NCBI GenBank assembly: GCA_902525995.1
Contig: CABZJG010000082.1
Location: 1-8,042 of the forward strand
DNA: 8,042 bases
Reading direction: 5' to 3'
From: Paracoccaceae bacterium
GTDB taxonomy: Bacteria > Pseudomonadota > Alphaproteobacteria > Rhodobacterales > Rhodobacteraceae
A program made the translations under genes and the position numbers. This document shows positions 1-6,230 of this stretch, piece by piece. Within the stretch, counting starts at the first letter, position 1; every line of letters starts with the position of its first letter. The notes under the pieces were generated by a model. It saw only the letters and a program-made list of their open reading frames with translations, made no database searches and had not been told where the DNA came from.

Positions 1-28
1 GTATTCAATAACGTCGCCTAAAGAGATT

Positions 29-712
29 TCAACCCAAAGCGTAACCGGCCCCGCGCACTGTTCTCAGCGGATCTTTTCCTCCGTGTTGACACAGAGCTTT
101 ACGCAGGCGGCCGATATGCACGTCAACAGTTCTTGTATCGACGTAGATATCGCGCCCCCACACGCGATCCAGCAATTGATCACGGGTCCAGACACGTCCA
201 GGTTTTTCCATAAATGTACTTAAAAGGCGAAACTCTGTCGGCCCTAGCTTAATAGGCTTTTCACTGCGGGACACTTTAAAAGTTTCGGCGTCCAGAACGA
301 TATCTTCATGGTGTAAAAGTTGACCAACTGCTGCAGCGCGTGTGCGGCGCAACTGCGCGCGCACCCGGGCCATAAGTTCGATAATCGAGTAGGGTTTCGC
401 AACGTAGTCATCGGCCCCAATTTCAAGGCCCCTTACCCGATCGATTTCCTCTGATCTTGCCGACAGCATAATGATCGGAATAGAGCGGGTTTCAGGCCGT
501 ATTTTTAGGCGGCGGCAGACTTCAATTCCCGAAACATGCGGCATCATCCAATCAAGAAGGATCAAATCTGGCATATTTTCATCAACCAAAATCAGGGCAT
601 CTTCACCATTATCTGCAGTGATCACATGATAGCCTTCTGCCTTTAAATTATAGGCCAAAACCTCCGACTGCGCAGGTTCATCTTCCACAATCAAAACGGT
701 CGGCTTAGACAT
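29..712 (-). CDS. phoB: PhoB, phosphate regulon response regulator (OmpR/PhoB family)
   Basis: This 227-residue protein is the transcription factor of the phosphate-starvation response. The receiver domain spans about residues 4-120: the acidic pair E10/D11, the phosphate-accepting D54 (in LLDWMMP), the switch residue S84 (MLSAR) and K106 (KPY) are all present. A winged-helix DNA-binding domain follows at about 132-227, with the recognition-helix segment TVDVHIGRLRKAL and the terminal hairpin motif TVRGAGYAL. Length matches E. coli PhoB (229). The ATG lies two bases after the phoU stop and has only a weak ribosome site (GAGACG, inside phoU), which suggests translational coupling. As the last gene of the cluster it should be raised by its own Pho box upstream of pstS. 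The linked pst genes and phoR make PhoB much more likely than another OmpR-type regulator. Confidence 0.96.
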   Translation of the reverse strand: MSKPTVLIVEDEPAQSEVLAYNLKAEGYHVITADNGEDALILVDENMPDLILLDWMMPHVSGIEVCRRLKIRPETRSIPIIMLSARSEEIDRVRGLEIGADDYVAKPYSIIELMARVRAQLRRTRAAAVGQLLHHEDIVLDAETFKVSRSEKPIKLGPTEFRLLSTFMEKPGRVWTRDQLLDRVWGRDIYVDTRTVDVHIGRLRKALCQHGGKDPLRTVRGAGYALG

Positions 713-714
713 GG

Positions 715-1446
715 TTACGTCTCAGTCTTTGGATCTAAACTCATATTTACATCATGCGATGTGCGATCCTCTTTTTCGCGTTGCTCCAAAGGTCGCTCGC
801 CGGTGGTCAAAAACACCACCTGTTCGGCAATGGATGTCACATGATCGCCCATACGCTCGATATTTTTTGCGATAAAATGTAGATGCATACAGGCGGTAAT
901 ATTGCGGGGGTCTTCCATCATGAATGTCAAAAACTGGCGAAACATTCCATTGTACATTTGGTCTACATCTTTGTCTTTGTTGATGACTTCTAGGGCCCGC
1001 TGAGGGTCTCTTTGGATATAAGCATCCAAGGCGTCTTTGAGCATCAATTCAACTTCTTTGGCCAAGCGCCGAAGTGAACTTGCCGCGTTATCAATTTCGC
1101 GCATTTGAAGCAAGACACTGGTGCGTTTTGCCATATTTTTGGAATAGTCACCAATTCGCTCAAGGTTTGCACTTACTTTTATCACAGACAATATCAGTCG
1201 CAGGTCAATTGCAGTTGGTGCCCGCAATGCCAATACACGCGCCGCATCGTCATTGATTAATGTTTCAAGCTCATCAATACTTGCATCCCGCGCTCTTACC
1301 TTTTCTGCAAGCTCAACATCACGAAGCAGAAACGAGTCTGCCGCATCTGAAATTGATGCTTCAACAAGCCCCCCCATTTTCATGATATGGGCTTGAATTC
1401 GTTCTAAATCATTATCGAAGGATGTGACAATGTGCTTATCCTGCAT
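715..1446 (-). CDS. phoU: PhoU, negative regulator of phosphate signalling
   Basis: A 243-residue, all-helical cytoplasmic protein made of two PhoU repeats; E. coli PhoU has 241 residues. Each repeat carries the conserved E-x3-D metal-binding signature: E96-RIG-D100 in the first (SANLERIGDYSKN) and E197-RMG-D201 in the second (KNIERMGDHVTSIAEQ). In the known system PhoU links the PstSCAB transporter to the kinase PhoR and keeps PhoR in its inhibitory state when phosphate is plentiful. The C-terminal tail (about 217-243) is charged, unconserved and probably disordered. The ATG follows the pstB stop by 11 bases and has a good ribosome site, GGGAG, seven bases upstream and overlapping that stop codon. 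It is co-transcribed with pstB and phoB. Confidence 0.96.
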   Translation of the reverse strand: MQDKHIVTSFDNDLERIQAHIMKMGGLVEASISDAADSFLLRDVELAEKVRARDASIDELETLINDDAARVLALRAPTAIDLRLILSVIKVSANLERIGDYSKNMAKRTSVLLQMREIDNAASSLRRLAKEVELMLKDALDAYIQRDPQRALEVINKDKDVDQMYNGMFRQFLTFMMEDPRNITACMHLHFIAKNIERMGDHVTSIAEQVVFLTTGERPLEQREKEDRTSHDVNMSLDPKTET

Positions 1447-1453
1447 CAGCTTG

Positions 1454-1458
1454 CTCCC
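1454..1458 (-). promoter_or_regulatory. Ribosome binding site of phoU
   Basis: GGGAG on the minus strand lies seven bases before the phoU ATG, and its first G is the last base of the pstB TAG stop. The overlap fixes the phoU start and favours re-initiation by ribosomes finishing pstB. Confidence 0.7.
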
Positions 1459-2243
1459 TAACCAATTCTTCCTGTGATATAGCTTTCGGTTCGCGGATCC
1501 GAAGGTTTTGTGAAAATATCACCGGTATCATTATACTCGACTAAATTCCCAAGATGGAAAAAAGCTGTCTTTTGGCTAACCCGGGCAGCTTGTTGCATTG
1601 AATGCGTCACAATAACGACCGAATAGCTTTGCTTTAATTCATTAATCAGCTCTTCAATTTGTGCTGTCGCAATTGGGTCGAGCGCCGAGCATGGCTCATC
1701 CATCAATAAAACTTCAGGCTCTGTTGCAATAGCCCGAGCGATGCATAGGCGTTGCTGTTGCCCCCCAGACAGACCAGTGCCCGTTTCGTGCAGGCGGTCT
1801 TTCACTTCATCCCAAAGGGCGCCGCGCCGCAGGGCCTTTTCAACAATGCCGTCCAGATCGGCTTTGTTTTTTGACAACCCGTGAATCCGAGGGCCATAGG
1901 CGACATTGTCATATATGGACTTGGGAAATGGGTTTGGTTTTTGAAACACCATACCGATACGTGCGCGCAGGGTTACGGGGTCATGAGCGCTGATTTCCTG
2001 CCCATCATAAATTAAACTTCCTGAAACACGGCAATTTGCAATTGTGTCATTCATGCGATTGAAGCAACGCAGAAACGTTGATTTACCACAGCCAGAAGGA
2101 CCAATAAAAGCTGTAACAGTTTTGTCCATCACATCCAAAGAGACATCTCGTAAGGCTTCTTTATCGCCGTAAACCACTTTGACATCGCGGGCGATTATTT
2201 TCGGCTTTTCTTCGATCATATTGTCCACCGTCGTATCCAGCAT
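1458..2243 (-). CDS. pstB: PstB, ATP-binding subunit of the phosphate ABC transporter
   Basis: A 261-residue ATPase that powers high-affinity phosphate import with PstS, PstC and PstA. All ABC motifs are intact: Walker A GPSGCGKST (48-56), Q-loop Q101 in the PstB-typical VFQKPNPFPKSIYDNV stretch, signature LSGGQQQR (158-165), Walker B VLLMDEP with catalytic E183, D-loop ALDP and switch H214 (VTHSM). Length matches E. coli PstB (257). I place the start at the ATG at 2243, four bases after the pstA stop. An in-frame TTG at 2264 would add seven residues and overlap pstA by 17 bases; it has a GAGA-like ribosome site, so it cannot be excluded. The ATG has only a poor GGTAG site, so coupling to pstA translation is likely. 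The function is certain; only the start is in doubt. Confidence 0.95.
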   Translation of the reverse strand: MLDTTVDNMIEEKPKIIARDVKVVYGDKEALRDVSLDVMDKTVTAFIGPSGCGKSTFLRCFNRMNDTIANCRVSGSLIYDGQEISAHDPVTLRARIGMVFQKPNPFPKSIYDNVAYGPRIHGLSKNKADLDGIVEKALRRGALWDEVKDRLHETGTGLSGGQQQRLCIARAIATEPEVLLMDEPCSALDPIATAQIEELINELKQSYSVVIVTHSMQQAARVSQKTAFFHLGNLVEYNDTGDIFTKPSDPRTESYITGRIG

Positions 2244-2247
2244 ATTT

Positions 2248-3534
2248 CTACCATCGCCTTTCAAAGCGTTTTCTCAATACAATCGCCAAGAGGTTCATGG
2301 TAATCATGAAAACCAAAAGCACAATGATGGCCCCCGACGCGCGTTCCACAAAAGCCGGATCCCCACGCACTGTCCAGTTATACAGCTGCACAGGCAGCGC
2401 TGTGGCTGGCTCAAAGATACCTTCTGGCGATAAAGATGGGTATTCTCGGACAAAAGCCACCATCCCAATAAGCAATAGCGGGGCTGTTTCGCCCAAGGCT
2501 TGAGCCAATCCGATAATCGTCCCGGTTAAAATACCAGGCGCCGCAGAGGGCAAAACATGATGAAAGACGGCCTGAACTTTGGATGCGCCAAGCCCCAAAG
2601 CCGCTGCCTTTATGGATGGGGGAACGGCCTTTATGGAGGCCCGAGCGGCAATGATCACCGTTGGCAAAGTCATCAGCGTTAAGCACAAGCCCCCCACGAT
2701 GGGGGCTGACTGTGGCAGGTCCATAAAGTTAATAAAAAGTGACAAGCCCAATATACCAAAGACAATCGAAGGCACCGCCGCAAGATTTGAAATGTTTATT
2801 TCAATCAGATCTGTAAATCTGTTCTTTGGAGCAAACTCTTCTAGGAATATGGCGGTGCAAACAGCGAGCGGAACAGCAAGCACTAAAACTATCAAAACCA
2901 TATAAAATGAGCCCAAAAGCGCAACACCTAAACCCGCTGCTTCTGGCCGTAAATCTGATGCATCAGGCCAATAGAAAAAACGCCCATTAAAGCGGGTCTC
3001 AAGAATTCCCGCACGTTTCATTTGATCTGCTAGCTCCAACTGTTTTGGAGAAACCATCACATCGAGTTCAGCGCTTTTTTTAGTGACCCGGCCTTTGTAA
3101 TATCCGTCAATTCTTCCGTTTGCGAGCAGCACCATTTCAAATTCGCGATCCAGTAAAGAGGGATCTTCTAAAACAGCGTATCTGACTTGCGCTGGCGCCT
3201 CTTTTGAAATCATATTTTTCAGCTCTTTTTTGCTGAGTTGATCAAATTCAAGACCGGCCTTGGTCAGGTTGAGCTTCAATTGCTCGGTAATGACCTTGGT
3301 ATATCCAATTGTGGACACCTTTTTCATTTCTTGCGGATTTCTATTTCCGGACTTATCAAGCTTGTCAGCCGGAAGATTGAATGTCAGTTTTATAAACGTT
3401 TGCTGAAACGCCGGTAGACCCGCGCTGAGCACCGAAGCAAACAGCATCACAAGACACAACAAACCGATGGAAATTGCAGCCAAGCCGGCGAATTGAAATC
3501 GTTTCTCTTTTGATTGTCTGGCCTTTAAACTCAT
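2248..3534 (-). CDS. pstA: PstA, phosphate ABC transporter permease with extended periplasmic domain
   Basis: One of the two membrane subunits of the phosphate importer, 428 residues against about 296 in E. coli. A first membrane helix (about 16-38) is followed by a hydrophilic, presumably periplasmic region at about 40-200, matching the N-terminal domain DUF3333 known from alphaproteobacterial PstA. The permease domain then holds about five helices (near 205-230, 247-270, 280-298, 333-358 and 400-420). The PstB-contacting EAA loop lies around 302-333 (AVPPSIKAAALGLGASKVQ), followed by the PstA-typical ALGETAPLL. A longer reading frame extends 20 codons upstream into pstC, but the ATG at 3534 has a near-ideal ribosome site and gives the usual MSLKAR-type start, so I reject the extension. 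It lies between pstC and pstB and is co-transcribed with both. Confidence 0.95.
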   Translation of the reverse strand: MSLKARQSKEKRFQFAGLAAISIGLLCLVMLFASVLSAGLPAFQQTFIKLTFNLPADKLDKSGNRNPQEMKKVSTIGYTKVITEQLKLNLTKAGLEFDQLSKKELKNMISKEAPAQVRYAVLEDPSLLDREFEMVLLANGRIDGYYKGRVTKKSAELDVMVSPKQLELADQMKRAGILETRFNGRFFYWPDASDLRPEAAGLGVALLGSFYMVLIVLVLAVPLAVCTAIFLEEFAPKNRFTDLIEINISNLAAVPSIVFGILGLSLFINFMDLPQSAPIVGGLCLTLMTLPTVIIAARASIKAVPPSIKAAALGLGASKVQAVFHHVLPSAAPGILTGTIIGLAQALGETAPLLLIGMVAFVREYPSLSPEGIFEPATALPVQLYNWTVRGDPAFVERASGAIIVLLVFMITMNLLAIVLRKRFERRW

Positions 3535-3541
3535 ACTGAAA

Positions 3542-3546
3542 TCCTT
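3542..3546 (-). promoter_or_regulatory. Ribosome binding site deciding the pstA start
   Basis: AAGGA on the minus strand lies seven bases before the ATG at 3534 and shares two bases with the pstC TAA stop. It favours this ATG over the upstream in-frame start at 3594, which lies within pstC, and implies coupled translation of pstC and pstA. Confidence 0.75.
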
Positions 3547-4999
3547 ATTCGTATTCTTCGCGATACTTGCGCACAATATAAAGAGCCAGAACATTCAGGC
3601 ACAAAGTGATTACAAATAGCGATAGGCCCAGAGCAAAAGCGACCAATGTTTCGGGGGATTCAAACTCGGTATCGCCGGTGAGTTGGTTCACTATTTTTGC
3701 TGTTATCGTAGCCATGCCTTCCAACGGGTTAAGGCTTAGCTTTGCAGCCGCCCCTGCCCCCAATACAACAATCATAGTTTCGCCAATGGCCCGGCTGGCT
3801 GCCAAGAGGACAGCGCCAATAATTCCCGGCAATGCTGCGGGAATAATCACGTTCTTTACGGTTTCAGACTGGGTTGCTCCCAGCCCGTATGAGCCGTCAC
3901 GAAGTGTTTGTGGAACCGCATTGATAATATCATCTGACAAGGATGACACAAAAGGGATCAACATGATACCCATCACAAGCCCCGCGGCGAGTACGGAGTC
4001 TGAATTTGATCCAAGACCCAAGGGCTGGGTAAAAGAGTCGCGCAGTAGCGGGCCCACAGTTAAGAGGGCAAACAATCCATACACAATTGTCGGTATGCCT
4101 GCCAATAATTCCAGCACCGGCTTTGCAATCGAGCGAAACCTGTCCGAGGCGTATTCAGATAAATAAATGGCTGAATACAGCCCGATTGGCACAGAAAAAG
4201 CCAAGGCAACAAACGAGATATAGAGTGTGCCCCATAAAAGCGGAAGAATGCCCAAATCCGAGCCATAGCCTTCAACTTCGCCTGATGTAAACTGAGGGTT
4301 CCAAACGGTTCCAAATAGAAAATCAACAATGGAATGCATCATGGCAAAGTTTATGGTCTCGGACAAAAGCGAGATCACGATGCCCACCGTGGTCAAAACT
4401 GCAATTAATGACGACAAACCAAGCAATGAGATAATTACAAACTCGACTTTCTCACGCGCATTATAGTTTGCACTCACTGTATTAATTGATCTTTGGGCCT
4501 GCATTAGAGCAATTACGACCCCTAGAACAAGAGTGGCGGTTAAAGCCATAATTTTTGTTTTTAGAGCAAGGACAACCAAGTCGAGATGCTCAATTGTGGT
4601 GCCGGACTGAACGGCCAACAGTGCCGGCTCAATTCCACTGATAAGATATGAAATGATGACAATAAATGAGCTCAAAAAACGGATCTGAGAAATCTCATCA
4701 AGGATCAAAATAACAGATGCGTTAACATTTTCTTTTACCAGCAAATACTCTGCGTGCGATGCAAATTCCAACGCCGTAGACGACCTTATTCCGCTGTTTA
4801 TAAAATATATACCAACATAATGGATCAATACGCCCAGAACTAAAGTTGGGATGAAGACATTTAAAAATCCGTACCACCCCCAATGGGTGTTTGAGGCAAC
4901 TAGAAGCGTGTGTTTTTCCCTAAGTCGGGATGCCTTTGCTCTGCAGACAAAAAACGCAAAAACTGAAACGATCAGATTAAAGACAATTAAAGAATTCAT
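3545..4999 (-). CDS. pstC: PstC, phosphate ABC transporter permease with extended N-terminus
   Basis: The partner membrane subunit of PstA, 484 residues against 319 in E. coli. The first ~185 residues form an extra region with hydrophobic stretches near 1-19, 44-68 and 150-167 and a THWGWYGF segment. This matches the N-terminal domain (DUF3708) known from alphaproteobacterial PstC. The permease core follows, with helices near 186-212, 253-280, 296-318, 335-355, 385-412 and 450-474. Core motifs are YLSEYASDRFRS (279-290), ELLAGIPTIVYGLF (297-310), the EAA loop near 362-393 (VPQTLRDGSYGLGATQSE) and ASRAIGETM (401-409). The ATG at 4999 has AAGGG six bases upstream. The 67-base gap from pstS holds a hairpin that probably lowers pstC expression relative to pstS. 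Confidence 0.95.
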   Translation of the reverse strand: MNSLIVFNLIVSVFAFFVCRAKASRLREKHTLLVASNTHWGWYGFLNVFIPTLVLGVLIHYVGIYFINSGIRSSTALEFASHAEYLLVKENVNASVILILDEISQIRFLSSFIVIISYLISGIEPALLAVQSGTTIEHLDLVVLALKTKIMALTATLVLGVVIALMQAQRSINTVSANYNAREKVEFVIISLLGLSSLIAVLTTVGIVISLLSETINFAMMHSIVDFLFGTVWNPQFTSGEVEGYGSDLGILPLLWGTLYISFVALAFSVPIGLYSAIYLSEYASDRFRSIAKPVLELLAGIPTIVYGLFALLTVGPLLRDSFTQPLGLGSNSDSVLAAGLVMGIMLIPFVSSLSDDIINAVPQTLRDGSYGLGATQSETVKNVIIPAALPGIIGAVLLAASRAIGETMIVVLGAGAAAKLSLNPLEGMATITAKIVNQLTGDTEFESPETLVAFALGLSLFVITLCLNVLALYIVRKYREEYE

Positions 5000-5005
5000 A
5001 GTTTG

Positions 5006-5010
5006 CCCTT
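5006..5010 (-). promoter_or_regulatory. Ribosome binding site of pstC
   Basis: AAGGG on the minus strand lies six bases before the pstC ATG and just downstream of the pstS-pstC hairpin and its T-run. The site is outside the stem, so translation of read-through transcript should not be blocked by the hairpin. Confidence 0.65.
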
Positions 5011-5014
5011 AAGT

Positions 5015-5043
5015 AAAAGGAGCGCCTGAGGTCCAAGCGCTCC
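5015..5043 (-). terminator. Hairpin plus T-run between pstS and pstC (attenuator or mRNA-stabilising stem)
   Basis: Read on the minus strand, GGAGCGC (5043-5037) and GCGCTCC (5025-5019) form a perfect 7-bp stem with 6 G-C pairs, an 11-base loop, and TTTT (5018-5015) directly after it. This has the shape of a weak intrinsic terminator. It begins 23 bases after the pstS stop. The pst genes downstream must still be expressed, so I infer partial termination or protection of the pstS 3' end, which gives more binding protein than permease. The short T-run argues against full termination. Confidence 0.6.
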
Positions 5044-5066
5044 CTGATTTTGTCCATTTTCGGCGA

Positions 5067-6083
5067 TCAATCCAAAGGCCCTATGGGAACGCGGTTTGCA
5101 ACCATGTCCTGAGTTGCAGCCAGTTCCGGATCAGAGACTAGACCATATTCAGCCAAAGGTCCGTCTGGGCCAGCAATATCGTCGCTTACAAAAAACTCGA
5201 TATATTCTTGCAGGCCTGGGATCACGTCCAAATGTGCGTTTTTCACATAGAAGTAAAGCGGACGAGAAACCGGATAAACACCCGAGGCGATGGTTTCTGT
5301 TGATGCCACAACACCATTGATTTTGGCAGCGTAGATTGTGTCAGTGTTGTTCAACAAAAAGCTCAGCCCAAATACGCCGATGCCATTTGGGTTTGAAGCC
5401 AAGCGGGCCAAAGTTTCGGTATAATCGCCGTCAATATCAACCGAGCGGCCGTCGGTGCGGACCTTATAGCACTCTTTTTCGGCTTTCTTCTTATCGCCGC
5501 CATTTTGATCAAAGAAGAGATCATATGAGCCTGCAGCTTTACAGCCAGCCAGCATCACTTTTTTCTCGAAAACTTCACGAGTTCCGTGCTTGGTTCCGGG
5601 AATGAACAGCATAATTTCACGATCCGGCATATTTGGATCAACGTCTTTCCAGTTTGTAGCACTCGACTTGTCACTTGCAGCCAAGTAGATGTGCATTGGC
5701 GTCAAATCTTCGAAACCTGTTGTTTCTAGGCGGCTGGCAAAAACAATCCCGTCATAGCCAATACGCACTTCCATAATTTCGTCTATGCCATTGGCAGCAC
5801 AATTATCAATATCACTTTGCTTGATGCGGCTAGATGAGTTTGCGATATCAGTCGTGTTTGCGCCGACGCCTTCACATAGTTTTTTACGGCCTGCACCTGA
5901 TCCGCCAGACTCGATCAAGGGTGTCGGGAAGTCAAAGTTTTCGCCAAAAGCTTCGGCAACGATAGTCGCATAAGGTAGCACTGTTGATGACCCGGCCGCA
6001 TGCACGTTATCACGGGCCGAAGCAAAACCCGCGGAAACTGCAACAGCTGCAACAGCGCCGATAGAGTATTTTACAAAAGACAT
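5067..6083 (-). CDS. pstS: PstS, periplasmic phosphate-binding protein
   Basis: A 338-residue secreted protein that captures phosphate and delivers it to PstCA. The N-terminus is a classic Sec signal peptide: K5, a hydrophobic core at 8-21, and a probable signal peptidase I site after ASA at residue 23. There is no lipobox cysteine, so it should be free in the periplasm. Phosphate-pocket motifs are AGSSTVLPYA (30-39), ESGGSGAGR (58-66), D79 in TDIANSSSRIK, and GTKHGTREVF (163-172). Mature cysteines at 70, 95, 181 and 205 could form two disulfides. The ATG at 6083 has GGAG seven bases upstream. A strong Pho box lies about 90 bases upstream, so PhoB control is expected. It heads the pstSCAB-phoU-phoB run. 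Confidence 0.96.
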   Translation of the reverse strand: MSFVKYSIGAVAAVAVSAGFASARDNVHAAGSSTVLPYATIVAEAFGENFDFPTPLIESGGSGAGRKKLCEGVGANTTDIANSSSRIKQSDIDNCAANGIDEIMEVRIGYDGIVFASRLETTGFEDLTPMHIYLAASDKSSATNWKDVDPNMPDREIMLFIPGTKHGTREVFEKKVMLAGCKAAGSYDLFFDQNGGDKKKAEKECYKVRTDGRSVDIDGDYTETLARLASNPNGIGVFGLSFLLNNTDTIYAAKINGVVASTETIASGVYPVSRPLYFYVKNAHLDVIPGLQEYIEFFVSDDIAGPDGPLAEYGLVSDPELAATQDMVANRVPIGPLD

Positions 6084-6090
6084 AGGATGA

Positions 6091-6094
6091 CTCC
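6091..6094 (-). promoter_or_regulatory. Ribosome binding site of pstS
   Basis: GGAG on the minus strand lies seven bases before the pstS ATG at 6083, inside an AT-rich stretch that should stay unpaired. It supports the annotated start and efficient translation of this abundant protein. Confidence 0.7.
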
Positions 6095-6147
6095 AAATTA
6101 TGTTATCACGACCGCCCGACGGCCGCCGAACGAACGACTCGCTGTCT

Positions 6148-6153
6148 ATTGTG
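6148..6153 (-). promoter_or_regulatory. Candidate -10 element of the pstS promoter
   Basis: CACAAT on the minus strand (4 of 6 matches to TATAAT) lies 16 bases past the third Pho-box unit and 5 bases past a degenerate fourth unit. Transcription would start near 6141, leaving a leader of about 58 bases that is GC-rich at first and AT-rich near the ribosome site. The spacing is longer than the roughly 10 bases seen in E. coli Pho promoters unless the fourth unit counts, so this is tentative. Confidence 0.3.
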
Positions 6154-6169
6154 AACTTGCAATGCTTTT

Positions 6170-6198
6170 GCGACAGTTTTGTAACAGATTTATGACAG
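6170..6198 (-). promoter_or_regulatory. Tandem Pho box (PhoB binding site) upstream of pstS
   Basis: On the minus strand three 7-base units recur every 11 bases: CTGTCAT (6198-6192), CTGTTAC (6187-6181) and CTGTCGC (6176-6170). They are separated by the AT-only spacers AAAT and AAAA. The first 18 bases match the E. coli Pho-box consensus (two CTGTCAT-like repeats with a 4-base AT spacer) at all but one position. A weaker fourth unit, GCATTGC (6165-6159), keeps the same period. The site lies between phoR and pstS and points toward pstS, as expected for PhoB-activated transcription. Confidence 0.92.
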
Positions 6199-6230
6199 TT
6201 GCCCCTTGGGTTAAAAATTTCTGCGTCATC

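Noticed and set aside
1..28. A terminator for the operon just after phoB.
   Set aside because: Only 28 bases are available and they contain no stem followed by a T-run; the operon may end, or continue, outside the window.
465..475. A lone CTGTC on the minus strand inside phoB, and similar single matches in other genes, as internal Pho boxes.
   Set aside because: None has a second unit 11 bases away, and all lie within conserved coding sequence.
3535..3594. A 20-codon upstream extension of pstA.
   Set aside because: It lies wholly within the pstC end apart from the short gap, and the ATG at 3534 has a strong, well-spaced AAGGA site and a typical PstA beginning.
3606..4166. A 186-codon plus-strand frame opposite pstC, and other long opposite-strand frames.
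   Set aside because: They mirror conserved minus-strand genes, show no family motifs and lack convincing ribosome sites.
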